Shown here: piece after piece, positions 42,424-52,225 of the stretch
Layout of the letters: every line of letters starts with the position of its first letter
Numbering within the stretch: the first letter of the stretch is position 1
Assembly (NCBI GenBank): GCA_964458775.1
Contig: CAYWLQ010000006.1
Coordinates: 11,297-75,296 of the forward strand
Origin: CAYWLQ01 sp964458775
GTDB taxonomy: Bacteria > Myxococcota_A > Polyangia > JAAYKL01
Direction of reading: 5' to 3'
DNA length: 64,000 nucleotides
The notes under the pieces: model-generated
What the model saw: only the letters and a program-made list of their open reading frames with translations
Databases searched by the model: none
Told to the model about the DNA's origin: nothing
Program-made: the position numbers and the translations under genes

Positions 42424-44664
42424 ATGGAAAGTAAAAGATCGAGAAGAAGAATTTTGTACTTGGTTGATGCTCTTGACCATGAGTACCAGTCCGGTATTAC
42501 CTACGGAGTAGTTAGAGCCTCAAGAAAGATGAATGCAGATCTGGTGATACTGGTCGGCGGGCGAATGGTTTATGTTAATAAGCATCTCGAAAAAAGAAAT
42601 TTTATTTACAATTTAGCAAACCCAAAAGACTTTGATGGAGTTGTTCTTCTAGGGACTTCTTTGTCCAGCCAAGAAGGACTATCGGCAATTGCTCCGCTAA
42701 TTGTTCGTTTTTCAAACTTGCCGGCTGTTTCTATCGGTCTGGATATAGGCAAGGGTGCTACGGTTCTTGTTGATAATGCGGAAGGCATGAAGAAAATTGC
42801 GAATCATTTGTTGGATATTCATCGATACAAAAGTTTTGCCTATATATCAGGGCCTGAAAAAAACAAAGAAGCTCAGATTAGGTTAAAAACCTTTAAAGAA
42901 TCGTTGGCAAAAAGGCAAATAATACTCTCTTCTGAATTGGTTGTAGAAGGAGCTTTTACTGAAGAATCAGGTGAAAAGGCTCTACAAATTCTACTGGATG
43001 AAAGAAAAATGAATATCGCATCACTAGATGCAATAGTAGCTGCCAACGACTCTATGGCAGTAGGAGCAATGAATGAGCTTAAAAGACGAGGCTACAATGT
43101 TCCGTTGGATGTTGCCATTGTGGGTTTTGATGATATTGAATCTGCCAGATATGCAGATACTCCCTTAACAACAATTCAACAGCCTCTAATAATGCAAGGA
43201 GAGAGAGCGGTTGAAGAAATTCTATTGTCCCAATTTTATATTGAAAGCAAAACAATAGAAGTAAGTCCCAAACTGGTAGTCAGAAGGTCTTGCGGTTGCG
43301 GGGGTACTTTGGATTCTCCTACACTTAGCACGACTCCGCCCATAAATTCCGCAGAAACCTTGGCCATGATCTTGTCTCGTAAAAGAGAGACGATAGAAAA
43401 TGACTTAGCTGTGGCGGCCGAAAGGGGCGGTATTGCTAGAGGATGGGAAGTTTCATTTCTGGATGCAGTAATCGATGCAGTTGCCGGAAAAGGCTATAAA
43501 CAAGTTACTGATACAGTTGCCCGTCTAGTACATAAAAGCATTGAAACAGGTGAGGGGGTAAATGTTTGGGCCACTTCAATCGCTTCTTTGGATAAACATC
43601 TTTCAAAGCTGGTTTCTTCAAGCACTGAAGAGGGCATTAGAGTTGAGACTCTTTTACACCGCGCTCGCACAGCCATGTCTGAAGCAACAGAGTATTTTCA
43701 TGCCGGCAAAGTAAGAGAGTTACGCAATAGAACCTTTGCTTTCAACGAAGCTGCAATAGCAATGTTGTCAACTTTGGATGAACGATCTTTGTCAGATGCG
43801 ATAGCAACCCATTTGCCAAAGCTTGGTATTAACAATTGTTCAATAGCTCTGTTTGAAAATGGAAATTCTTATCTACGACGTATTTTGGTAATGAATGAAT
43901 GTAGACGGTTGGAAAACAATGATCTGTTCGATGCAACTTTAATGGTCGCTCCCGAAATTGTGGAAAATCGGGCTCATGCATTGGTTGTGGAGCCGCTTTG
44001 TTTTTACGAAGATATTTACGGCGTAGCTGCTTTGGAATATGGTCCAAGCGAGGGCGGCGTATATGAACAACTAGGAGCATTTCTTAGTGCATCTGTGAAA
44101 GCAATATATATTTCCAAGTCAGGTTCAATCGGTCGAACATCCATTTTAAAACATGATACAGCAAATCATATCGATTCATTGACGGGCGTTTACAGTAGAC
44201 ATCATCTACCGTATAGATTTGCTGACTTGATTGCTGTTGCCAAAGAGTCTTCTGAACCCTTGTCATTAATTATTTTAGATATGGATGATTTCGACAAACT
44301 GAATCTGGCCCTTGGTAAAGATCAAGGAGACAAGGCACTGGTCGGTGTTGCTAAAACTCTGAAAAACACTCTTAAAGCAACGAATATTGTTGCCAGACTA
44401 GAAGAAGATAAATTTGCGATATTGATGCCTAATACATCGTTTGAACAAGCAAAGACGGCAGCGGAACTGATCAAACGCAGATTAAAGCTGGCGCTTGCTT
44501 TTGAGTTTCACGGCCATATTGCCGCCTCAATGGGAATAACAACGTCAACTCATCCGCATAATACTGACGGTAAGACCCTGTTGGAAGAAGCGCTTCGTGC
44601 ACTTGTATCAGCAAAAAGATTTGGTAAAGATTGTGCGGTGCATACTCAAGACATACCTGTTTAG
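42424..44664 (+). CDS. LacI-type sugar-sensor fused to a degenerate GGDEF domain
   Basis: A 746-residue protein. Residues 1-285 are a LacI/periplasmic-binding-like sensor (RRILYLVDALDHEYQSGITY; VPLDVAIVGFDDIESARYAD) but no helix-turn-helix precedes it. A Cys-rich joint (RRSCGCGGT) and a helical region follow, then a GGDEF domain from about residue 580 (DSLTGVYSRHHL; LIILDMDDFDKLN). The active-site loop reads EEDKF (660-664) instead of GGDEF, so cyclase activity is unlikely and a ligand-switch or c-di-GMP-binding role is possible. Similar LacI-sensor/GGDEF fusions exist in other phyla. It heads the GH43, lipoprotein, barrel and symporter run, suggesting it senses the sugar. Confidence 0.85.
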   Translation: MESKRSRRRILYLVDALDHEYQSGITYGVVRASRKMNADLVILVGGRMVYVNKHLEKRNFIYNLANPKDFDGVVLLGTSLSSQEGLSAIAPLIVRFSNLPAVSIGLDIGKGATVLVDNAEGMKKIANHLLDIHRYKSFAYISGPEKNKEAQIRLKTFKESLAKRQIILSSELVVEGAFTEESGEKALQILLDERKMNIASLDAIVAANDSMAVGAMNELKRRGYNVPLDVAIVGFDDIESARYADTPLTTIQQPLIMQGERAVEEILLSQFYIESKTIEVSPKLVVRRSCGCGGTLDSPTLSTTPPINSAETLAMILSRKRETIENDLAVAAERGGIARGWEVSFLDAVIDAVAGKGYKQVTDTVARLVHKSIETGEGVNVWATSIASLDKHLSKLVSSSTEEGIRVETLLHRARTAMSEATEYFHAGKVRELRNRTFAFNEAAIAMLSTLDERSLSDAIATHLPKLGINNCSIALFENGNSYLRRILVMNECRRLENNDLFDATLMVAPEIVENRAHALVVEPLCFYEDIYGVAALEYGPSEGGVYEQLGAFLSASVKAIYISKSGSIGRTSILKHDTANHIDSLTGVYSRHHLPYRFADLIAVAKESSEPLSLIILDMDDFDKLNLALGKDQGDKALVGVAKTLKNTLKATNIVARLEEDKFAILMPNTSFEQAKTAAELIKRRLKLALAFEFHGHIAASMGITTSTHPHNTDGKTLLEEALRALVSAKRFGKDCAVHTQDIPV

Positions 44665-44684
44665 TATAAGGAGACTGTTTGAGA

Positions 44685-45656
44685 ATGATATACAAAAAAC
44701 CCATAATAACTCATATGTTTACTGCTGATCCTAGGGTTCATGTTTTTGAGGATAAACTCTATATATATCCGTCTCATGATATTGAAGCAAATATTCCGGA
44801 AGATGACGACGGATCTCATTTTGACATGAAAGACTGTCATGTTTTTTCAATGGACGAAGTTGGCGGATCTATCACTGATCATGGAGTTGCTTTGCATTTA
44901 GATGATATTCCATGGGCTGACAGACAGTTATGGTCAAATGATGCTGCGAATAAAAACGGACGATATTACATGTATTTTCCGGCAAAAGACAAAGAAGGTA
45001 TTTTTAGAATAGGTGTTGCGATAAGCGACAGACCTTACGGGCCTTTTAAAGCTGAACAAATGCCGATTGCCGGAAGTTACAGTATTGATCCGTCCGTCTT
45101 TCAAGATGAAGATGGGAAATATTATATTTATTGGGGAGGTTTATGGGGAGGGCAGCTTCAACGTTGGCAATTTGGAAAATACAAACCTGATGCTTTACCT
45201 GAACCGAATGACAACAAACCTGCGATAGGTCCCAGAGTTGCCTTGTTATCAAATGACATGCTCAGTTTTGCTGAATCTCCCAAAGAACTCAGGATATTGG
45301 ATGCGTCAAAAAAACCGATTATTGGTACAGACCATGATAGACGCTTTTTTGAAGCTTGTTGGATGCATAAATACAATGGACGGTACTATTTGTCTTACTC
45401 AACAGGAAATACCCATAAAATTGTATACGCAACAGGTGACAATCCCTACGGTCCCTTTACTTTTCAAGGGACGGTTCTGACACCTGTATTGGGTTGGACA
45501 ACTCATCATTCGATAGTGAAGTTTAAAGACAAATGGTATCTTTTTTATCATGACTGTGAGCTTTCCAAGGGAAAAACGCATCTGAGAAGCATTAAGGTTA
45601 CCGAACTCAATTATCGACCGGACGGTTCCATTGTGATGATAGATGGATCAATATAG
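44685..45656 (+). CDS. GH43-family glycoside hydrolase (cytoplasmic)
   Basis: A 323-residue five-bladed propeller enzyme, typically an arabinofuranosidase or xylosidase. The general-base Asp lies near the start (HMFTADPRVHVFEDKLY), the pKa-modulating Asp in YSIDPSVFQDEDGKYYIYWG, and the acid Glu in RRFFEACWMHKYNGRYYLSY. No signal peptide is present, so it likely cleaves imported oligosaccharides. AAGGAG precedes TTG 44679 by 5 nt and ATG 44685 by 11; ATG is preferred. It follows the regulator by 20 nt. Confidence 0.9.
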   Translation: MIYKKPIITHMFTADPRVHVFEDKLYIYPSHDIEANIPEDDDGSHFDMKDCHVFSMDEVGGSITDHGVALHLDDIPWADRQLWSNDAANKNGRYYMYFPAKDKEGIFRIGVAISDRPYGPFKAEQMPIAGSYSIDPSVFQDEDGKYYIYWGGLWGGQLQRWQFGKYKPDALPEPNDNKPAIGPRVALLSNDMLSFAESPKELRILDASKKPIIGTDHDRRFFEACWMHKYNGRYYLSYSTGNTHKIVYATGDNPYGPFTFQGTVLTPVLGWTTHHSIVKFKDKWYLFYHDCELSKGKTHLRSIKVTELNYRPDGSIVMIDGSI

Positions 45657-45707
45657 TATTCGTTTTTGAACGTTTTTACGTGCATGCGGACACTTAAAGC
45701 CACAGCG

Positions 45708-45752
45708 CTATGAGTTGAACTGTTGTCAGCTCAACAGTTGAGCCTTTCATAG
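45708..45752. other. Long intergenic hairpin inside the sugar-utilisation locus
   Basis: Outer stem CTATGA (45708-45713) with TCATAG (45747-45752), and inner stem AACTGTTG (45718-45725) with CAACAGTT (45732-45739) around TCAGCT. No T-run follows. Located between GH43 and the lipoprotein, it could protect a processed mRNA end and set different expression for the enzyme and envelope genes. Confidence 0.5.
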
Positions 45753-45832
45753 CTAGATGATACTATAAAAAAATAATGAATTAATAATGTCGTTTGCGGC
45801 ATTAAGAAAGAATAAAAAAAGGAGAAATAGTA

Positions 45833-46903
45833 ATGAAAACAAATGTTTTATTTTTGACGATGCTTCTTATTGTCTCTTTGTGTTGCATTGCAGGGTGCGG
45901 AAACGAAGATGAATCAGAAGGTGACAAAAAAGATACTTCAGAGAAAGATACTGAAAAGGACGGTGGAGATGACACAGAAGTTGAAGATGAAATACAGGCA
46001 GATTTAAGCGGTTGTGATCTATCAAAAACCTGTCTATATCTTGATAATCCGAAAGAATGCATTGCGAATTTTGAATTGGGAACCACTCAGGCCGGTTTTG
46101 ACAGCTATGATAATATAGGATTTTACGGATACAACGACAAAACGCCCGGTGCTACAATGATTCCTGCGCCTAATAACTATGATTCTGAACCGGCTGTAAA
46201 GGTCAAAAGTTGTGATGAATCTAACAAATGGGTTCTTCGAATGTCAGGAAAAGGGTTTACCGATTGGGGTGCAGGAATCGGCATGGATTGGGGCGGACCG
46301 GCAAATCCGGACTGTGAAACCGAAGAAGCTTTGGAATGCCTTGAAATTGGCTATGCAGATCCCAATTTTTTAATAGCAGATGCAGAAAAGGATCCCCGCT
46401 GTCAGGACAAAGACGGAAAGCCTGATGTGGTTAAAATGCGTTGTTTGATTCATGGGAAAAACTATAAAGAGACAAGAGATTTGTCAGACTATAAAGGAAT
46501 TGGTTTTTGGGTTCTTAGAGTTGATCCTGACTCAGCACCGGCCATGCAGGTAAATTTCGGAATTCCTGAAACTACCAGATTTCTGGCTGATCCGCATTTG
46601 GCAGAAGAATACCGACGAGACGATGTTACCTACGAAAACGGATGCAGCGATGATATCGGCATAGAAAATCAAAAATGCTACAATGATTTTGCAGCTACAT
46701 TTAGAGTACTAAATACAGAACTCAACAAATGGGTATATCGAGAGATCTTATTTGAAGATCTTAAATACAACAGCGGATGGGGACTGCAACCCAAACAATA
46801 TACCTCTTTCCCGGCCGGTAAGAGTGTAGGTATGAAGTTTCAAACTCCGGGAGCGAGCGAGAATTTTGATTTTTATTTCGACGATATTCACCTGATTAAA
46901 TAA
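45833..46903 (+). CDS. Carbohydrate-binding-like lipoprotein
   Basis: A 356-residue lipoprotein (LLIVSLCCIAGC) with a short Asp/Glu/Lys/Thr linker to about residue 58. The rest looks like a jelly-roll: AGFDSYDNIGFYGYNDKTPG, VKVKSCDESNKWVLRMSGKG, YKGIGFWVLRVDPDS, and a terminal FDFYFDDIHLIK strand, the ending typical of CBM11-like or galactose-binding modules. Several paired Cys fit export. GGAG lies 8-9 nt before ATG. It precedes the outer-membrane barrel by 58 nt and may be a surface glycan-binding partner, analogous to SusD in function but not in fold. Function inferred. Confidence 0.75.
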   Translation: MKTNVLFLTMLLIVSLCCIAGCGNEDESEGDKKDTSEKDTEKDGGDDTEVEDEIQADLSGCDLSKTCLYLDNPKECIANFELGTTQAGFDSYDNIGFYGYNDKTPGATMIPAPNNYDSEPAVKVKSCDESNKWVLRMSGKGFTDWGAGIGMDWGGPANPDCETEEALECLEIGYADPNFLIADAEKDPRCQDKDGKPDVVKMRCLIHGKNYKETRDLSDYKGIGFWVLRVDPDSAPAMQVNFGIPETTRFLADPHLAEEYRRDDVTYENGCSDDIGIENQKCYNDFAATFRVLNTELNKWVYREILFEDLKYNSGWGLQPKQYTSFPAGKSVGMKFQTPGASENFDFYFDDIHLIK

Positions 46904-46961
46904 ACAAGAAAACAAGGCTGAACTTCTAAAAAGCCTACTGATAAAAAGGAGAAGTCCGTTG

Positions 46962-48749
46962 ATGAAATCACATCAAATAGGAAAGGGTGCGGTTACAAAG
47001 CTGCTCCCGGTTATTTTGTTAAGTGTTTCATTTGCCTCATTGGCAGAAGAAGCTGACAAACCGAACGTTCATCAAGAAGCCTCTATAGGTACCAATCCCG
47101 GTCAAGCCACTTATGCCGGTTCTGACCTTATCGGCGGAGAGCCGCCAATGACGATAAGAAGGTCTTCAGAAAACTGGGAAATGGGTTTTCACGGTTATCT
47201 TCGCGCTCCGATGAGATTTAGTTTTGACAACCATCCGGTTTTGCGTCGCACTTTGGATGATGACGGCAATCCTATTAGAGATCCAAATACCAATCTTTTT
47301 GTTTTAGAGGAATCAGGAGACAGGGATTGGCGGTTCAATATGCCCAATTCTACACCTGATAACTCTTATCCGACATGGCAATTTACCAACAACCTTTCAG
47401 GTCCTTGGGCTGAGGTGCTTTTTTCTTACGGTAATTCAATTGCAACCGGTAATGTGTCCATAGCAAGTTGGAATATTACAGACAGCGGATGGAGAAATTT
47501 TCAGTCGCAGTTAGGTATTGATCAAGCATGGGTTACTTTAAACTTTCCTAGAGCCTTCGGTTCTTTAGGGGGATTAAAATGCAATGCAGGTGTTTTTAGT
47601 AATCGATATGGAACAATGGGAAGGTATGATGCGGGTGTTTATGATACCTATATCTTTGGACGTACTCATATTGCAGGTGAAACTCTGACGGCCAATCTGG
47701 ATGTGGGAGACCGCGTTATGTTGTATTTAGAACACGGTTTCGGTGCCAAAACAGAGGTTTTAGGAGGCAATCCGAAGCAGGAAATAGCACCTAACTGGGT
47801 GGCGGGCGACAATACTTATGCTTGGATTCCCTATGTCGGCCAAGAAGGACAGTTTCCGGCATTTGTTAACCATGCACATGGAGGAGTTCTATTGCATAAT
47901 TTCCCATTGTGGAAAGAGCTATGGCTAAACGCACATTTCATGCATTCTTTTACCAATAGTGCTGACCAGTCAGAAACTGCAAGTGCCAATGTTTTGCAAC
48001 AACAAGACGGTAAATATATAATTGCTGGAGCGGAGGCCAAATTTAACGGAGCAGTGTTCGGAAACCTATATTTGGGTTTCTCAACAGTTAAGACGGACGG
48101 ACTTGCTAGAATGCCTGATGCCGTTGAACTTCTTCATTCTCAAGGCGGTTGGAGTTTTCTGAAAAACTATTATGGAGATATGTCCCTAACCATCACTCCT
48201 GACGGTGATAGATCCAGAGACGGCAATCCTAATCCCGGTACAGGTCGCGTTAACACTTTTGCCTGGCAGTATACATTTAGCATAGCCAGACTCGTGTGGC
48301 ATCTTCATAACAAAGACTTTTGGGGACAAGGTCCGGATATGCAGATTTCTTTTTGGGGTATGTTTAATCGAATTAGACCTGACGAAGATTTGGCACCTTA
48401 TCTCAAAAGATGGGCTGAGAAAAAATTGAAACTTGGAGGAGAGGTTATGTACACTCCTCTAAAATATTTCGGGATGGGTATTAGAGTGGATCACCTCAAA
48501 CCCGATTTGGATTACAATCCCGATGACACCGAAAGAAACAGCGCTTCTGTTTCATCTTTTGCTCCGTATACGGTTTTTTCTCCCAAAATTCGTATTAAAA
48601 CCTCTTTTGTTACTCACGAAGAACTCAATCTCCAATACTCTCGCTATTTTTGGTCAGGAGACAGAAGCCAGGTACGCTCTGAAAACCCCTATGAGAGCAA
48701 AAATGCTGACCGCAATGCTGTTATGCTTTCTGTAAATATGTGGTGGTAG
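46962..48749 (+). CDS. Outer-membrane beta-barrel protein (porin-like)
   Basis: A 595-residue exported protein: signal peptide ends near SFASLAEE. The mature region is rich in alternating aromatic strands (WEMGFHGYLRAPMRFSFDNH; FAWQYTFSIARLVWHLHNKD) and ends NAVMLSVNMWW, with the C-terminal aromatic typical of Bam-inserted barrels. No TonB plug domain is visible, so passive uptake of oligosaccharides is more likely than TonB-dependent transport. AAGGAG precedes ATG 46962. Position between the binding lipoprotein and the symporter supports a sugar-entry role. The specific family was not recognised. Confidence 0.7.
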   Translation: MKSHQIGKGAVTKLLPVILLSVSFASLAEEADKPNVHQEASIGTNPGQATYAGSDLIGGEPPMTIRRSSENWEMGFHGYLRAPMRFSFDNHPVLRRTLDDDGNPIRDPNTNLFVLEESGDRDWRFNMPNSTPDNSYPTWQFTNNLSGPWAEVLFSYGNSIATGNVSIASWNITDSGWRNFQSQLGIDQAWVTLNFPRAFGSLGGLKCNAGVFSNRYGTMGRYDAGVYDTYIFGRTHIAGETLTANLDVGDRVMLYLEHGFGAKTEVLGGNPKQEIAPNWVAGDNTYAWIPYVGQEGQFPAFVNHAHGGVLLHNFPLWKELWLNAHFMHSFTNSADQSETASANVLQQQDGKYIIAGAEAKFNGAVFGNLYLGFSTVKTDGLARMPDAVELLHSQGGWSFLKNYYGDMSLTITPDGDRSRDGNPNPGTGRVNTFAWQYTFSIARLVWHLHNKDFWGQGPDMQISFWGMFNRIRPDEDLAPYLKRWAEKKLKLGGEVMYTPLKYFGMGIRVDHLKPDLDYNPDDTERNSASVSSFAPYTVFSPKIRIKTSFVTHEELNLQYSRYFWSGDRSQVRSENPYESKNADRNAVMLSVNMWW

Positions 48750-48918
48750 CCTAAATCTCTGACAACTTTGGCAACTCTCTTTAGAACACCTGTCGGTTAT
48801 ACAAAAAAAGACTCTGGACAGTTTGCTCAATGATCGGTAGCTTCTTGATCTAAATCTAAGCGCAATATTTCGGCGCTGTGCTTTATTGGCGATAATTTTT
48901 TGTTTTAAGGAGTTGGCA

Positions 48919-50826
48919 ATGGCTGCGTTGGACATACTGGTTTTTGTCGCTTTTGTTGCGACGGTTATTTCTATTGGACTTTATAAAAGTCGGTCAGACA
49001 AGAAAAAAGAGCGAAGCACGAAAGACTACTTTCTCGCAGGCCAGGGTTTAACTTGGTGGCTGGTCGGATTTTCCCTTATTGCAGCCAACATATCGTCAGA
49101 GCAATTTGTAGGTATGAGCGGCAAAGCTTCTGATTGGCTTGGCTTGGCTATTGCCAGTTATGAGTGGATGGCAGCTATTACTTTGGTGGTTGTGGCGTTT
49201 TTATTTTTACCGACTTTCCTAAAAAGTGGAATATATACAATTCCTGAGTTTTTAGAGTACAGATACAACACCTTCGCTCGAACTATTATGGCCATAAGTA
49301 CTATGGTTATTTTGGTGGGAGTTCCGACTGCTTCTGTCATTTATTCGGGGGCCAAGGTTATTTGCGTATTTTTTCAGGGAGAAACTCTTCTCGGTCTTGA
49401 TTTAGGTAATATTACAGTAGGATGTTGGATCATTGCTGTTATGGCGGCTGTTTATGTGTTTGTGGGAGGCTTAAAGGCTTGTGCTTGGGCTGATCTTATT
49501 CAAGGAACTGCGCTGATTCTCGGCGGTGTGATAATTACATATTTGGTATTTCGTGCTTTGGGTAATGCTGATCCGTCGACCTTGGCTGCGGCAACAGGAA
49601 ATATCGATCTCGGAAAGCTTTCTGACAGCGGTGCTCTTTCTCGATTTTTCGATTTAAACAGCGGCCCTTTGCCTGAAGGAAAGTTGCATATGTTTCGTCC
49701 TGCTTCCGATTCGGAAATTCCTTGGACAGCCTTAATGATAGGAATGTGGATTCCGCATTTTTTCTATTGGGGTTTAAATCAATATATTACTCAGCGTACA
49801 CTCGGTTCAAAATCTCTTGATGAAGGACAAAAGGGTATTGTTTTTGCTGCTGCTTTAAAACTGATAATTCCTTTTGTGGTAGTAGTTCCCGGTATGCTTG
49901 CCTACAACCTTTATCACAACGATTTGGCTGACCAGGCAAGCAGAAAGAATGCTCCTGTAATTGCCGAATTTGAATCCGGAGCAAATAAAATCTTTGTTTT
50001 TGACAAAGCTTTTGCCGAGTTGCATCAAGACTTGATGTTACGAATTGTGGAGAAAAACAGTAAGGCGGTTAATAACAGTGCAAATTTACCTAATACAATT
50101 GATGAACTTACTGCATTAAATGAAACGTTGGTTGCAAAAGGCAAAACACTTAAAATACCTTCCTCAGAAATACTTGTAGGACATGATCATGATGCGGCTT
50201 TTCCGACTCTGTTGAGAAATCTTCTTCCCAAGGGTAACGGATTAATGGGATTTGTATTGGCCGCGATTTTCGGTGCAGTGGTAAGTTCACTTGCATCTAT
50301 GCTGAACTCAGCTTCAACCATTTTTGCGATGGATATTTTTAGGAAAATAAAGAAAAATGCACCTGATAAACAACTTGTAACAGTGGGTCGAATTTGTACA
50401 CTGGTTTTTGTACTTATTGCTGTGACAATAGCACCTATCCTAGACAGTCCGGGTTTTGGCGGGATATTCACATTTATACAGGAATTTCAAGGGTTTATAT
50501 CGCCGGGAATCTTATCAATATTTTTATTCGGTTTACTGGTCAAAAAGGCTCCTCGTATTGTAGGAACAGTGGGTCTGGTTTTAAATCCTATCTTGTACGG
50601 AACTTTTAAGTATACCCTTCCGTCTGTATCTTTTTTAAACAGAATGGCGTTATGTTTTGGAATAGTGCTTGTAACTTTGACAGCAATAACACTAATACGT
50701 CCTCTTAAAGAGCCGATTGTACTTCCGATTAATGAACAGATGAACATGACTACCTCAAAATCCACAAAAATATTCGGCGCAGCAGTAATCCTTTTTACAG
50801 TTTTGCTGTATATACTGTTCTTTTAA
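48919..50826 (+). CDS. Sodium:solute symporter (SSS family, sugar type)
   Basis: A 635-residue inner-membrane symporter with about 14 spans. Hallmarks include GLTWWLVGFSLIAANISSEQ, FVGGLKACAWADLIQG and the late FGAVVSSLASMLNSASTIFA, typical of SGLT-like sodium/sugar transporters. A long insertion (about 340-430) carries periplasmic or cytoplasmic helices. ATG 48919 follows AAGGAG with 6-nt spacing; earlier in-frame starts at 48886 are rejected. It completes the locus as the inner-membrane uptake step for the sugar released or imported. Exact sugar unknown. Confidence 0.9.
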   Translation: MAALDILVFVAFVATVISIGLYKSRSDKKKERSTKDYFLAGQGLTWWLVGFSLIAANISSEQFVGMSGKASDWLGLAIASYEWMAAITLVVVAFLFLPTFLKSGIYTIPEFLEYRYNTFARTIMAISTMVILVGVPTASVIYSGAKVICVFFQGETLLGLDLGNITVGCWIIAVMAAVYVFVGGLKACAWADLIQGTALILGGVIITYLVFRALGNADPSTLAAATGNIDLGKLSDSGALSRFFDLNSGPLPEGKLHMFRPASDSEIPWTALMIGMWIPHFFYWGLNQYITQRTLGSKSLDEGQKGIVFAAALKLIIPFVVVVPGMLAYNLYHNDLADQASRKNAPVIAEFESGANKIFVFDKAFAELHQDLMLRIVEKNSKAVNNSANLPNTIDELTALNETLVAKGKTLKIPSSEILVGHDHDAAFPTLLRNLLPKGNGLMGFVLAAIFGAVVSSLASMLNSASTIFAMDIFRKIKKNAPDKQLVTVGRICTLVFVLIAVTIAPILDSPGFGGIFTFIQEFQGFISPGILSIFLFGLLVKKAPRIVGTVGLVLNPILYGTFKYTLPSVSFLNRMALCFGIVLVTLTAITLIRPLKEPIVLPINEQMNMTTSKSTKIFGAAVILFTVLLYILFF

Positions 50827-50850
50827 AAAAAGTTCGGTTATTGTACTCTT

Positions 50851-52215
50851 ATGAAACGACTGCGAAAACAGAATGAACTACATGCAATAGTCTTCAAAGT
50901 TGCTGTTAAGTTTGCTGTTTCAGTTTTGCTTTTCTCTGTCTTTGGATGCAAGGTTACGGAAAACAGGATAGAGTTGTGGAAAGGAACAAAGAACGGTCCT
51001 CCAAAGATAGCAGAGGCAGTTCTTGATGATGAATTGTCGGTTTCGATTCGGACAAAAGCTTTAATTGCATTAATCGAAATAGCAAATAGGAATGACCGAG
51101 ACATTTGGTCTCTTTTTGAAGAATCCTTGAGGAACCTTTCAAAGAAGGACTTAAAACTTATCATAGAACATGCAATACCTATTTTAGCCAAAAAACTTAA
51201 ATCCAAATCTGTTGGAGTGTCCAAGAATCAAAGCATTGTCAAAGATGCACTATTCTTGATGTATAGTTTTGCAGAAAGTACTTCAAAGACAGAAATCGAA
51301 AGAATATTAATAGATTGGTGTATCCAAGATAATAGTATTGAAGAAACTTTCGGAAAATACTCAGTAAAGGAAATAATTACAGCTTTTGGTAATTCCGGCA
51401 TAGAGACTCTTATAAAACTATTGAACCCCAAATCGCCGGCAATATTGGAAGCTGCTGAATTAATAAGAGAAATAGGAGATGTTGAAGTTATAAAAAGGTC
51501 ATCAACTGTTCTCTATGAATCAATGGTTCATACGCCGACTTTGATAGGTGCAGATCATATCAAAGCCTTATCAATCATTGGAGAGGATCCGGCTGCAAGA
51601 TATCTTCTTGGTGCAGTTTCTGACGAAGAGTTGTCTGTTGAAATAAGACAATCATTGTTGAATGCATATTGGGACGGCGTTAAAGCAAAACGTATTGTGA
51701 TTAACGCAGCACACTTAGGTATGCTGTTTGAAATTGCCGAAAATTTCAAACAACCCAAATTTCTTCAGGAGAATGCATACAGGATTATTTCCAATAGCGA
51801 AATGCAAGAAGCTCTACCCAAAATTAAACGTTTATTAAGAAACAAAGATATGTCTTTTAGATTATTGGGATTAGAATGTGTTCTACGCCTAGATGGAGAG
51901 AATAGTTTAGAAGAAGCGTTAGATGAACTCAGCAGATCAAGGAAAGTAGAAACAGAAGAAGAAATATCCGCTATTGTAGAAATAATTGCATCCTTTATCA
52001 CGTTACAGAATAAAATAACGGAGCTTTTGATTGGGCGCTCTGTATTTGTTATAGGAATAGTTGTTATGGTTTTGGAGAAGAACGGTCAGCTGAATGACAT
52101 AAAATATCTCAAGTCGCTTGAAAAAGACGAGAGAAACTTGCCAAAAGGCTTTAAAAATAAGAAGCTTCAAGATGCGGTAAACACTGCTATAGGCAGCATA
52201 AAACAGAGAGGTTGA
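50851..52215 (+). CDS. HEAT-repeat lipoprotein
   Basis: A 454-residue lipoprotein. A longer than usual basic N-region leads to the lipobox SVLLFSVFGC. From about residue 55 the sequence is a run of helical HEAT/ARM-type hairpins (DDELSVSIRTKALIALIEIA; DKDMSFRLLGLECVLRLDGE-like), a protein-interaction solenoid. A hydrophobic stretch near 390-410 (LLIGRSVFVIGIVVMVLE) may be a buried helix or a second anchor. It begins 24 nt after the symporter and ends 10 nt before the RHH-FHA gene. Function unknown. Confidence 0.7.
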   Translation: MKRLRKQNELHAIVFKVAVKFAVSVLLFSVFGCKVTENRIELWKGTKNGPPKIAEAVLDDELSVSIRTKALIALIEIANRNDRDIWSLFEESLRNLSKKDLKLIIEHAIPILAKKLKSKSVGVSKNQSIVKDALFLMYSFAESTSKTEIERILIDWCIQDNSIEETFGKYSVKEIITAFGNSGIETLIKLLNPKSPAILEAAELIREIGDVEVIKRSSTVLYESMVHTPTLIGADHIKALSIIGEDPAARYLLGAVSDEELSVEIRQSLLNAYWDGVKAKRIVINAAHLGMLFEIAENFKQPKFLQENAYRIISNSEMQEALPKIKRLLRNKDMSFRLLGLECVLRLDGENSLEEALDELSRSRKVETEEEISAIVEIIASFITLQNKITELLIGRSVFVIGIVVMVLEKNGQLNDIKYLKSLEKDERNLPKGFKNKKLQDAVNTAIGSIKQRG

Positions 52216-52225
52216 AAAGTAGATT

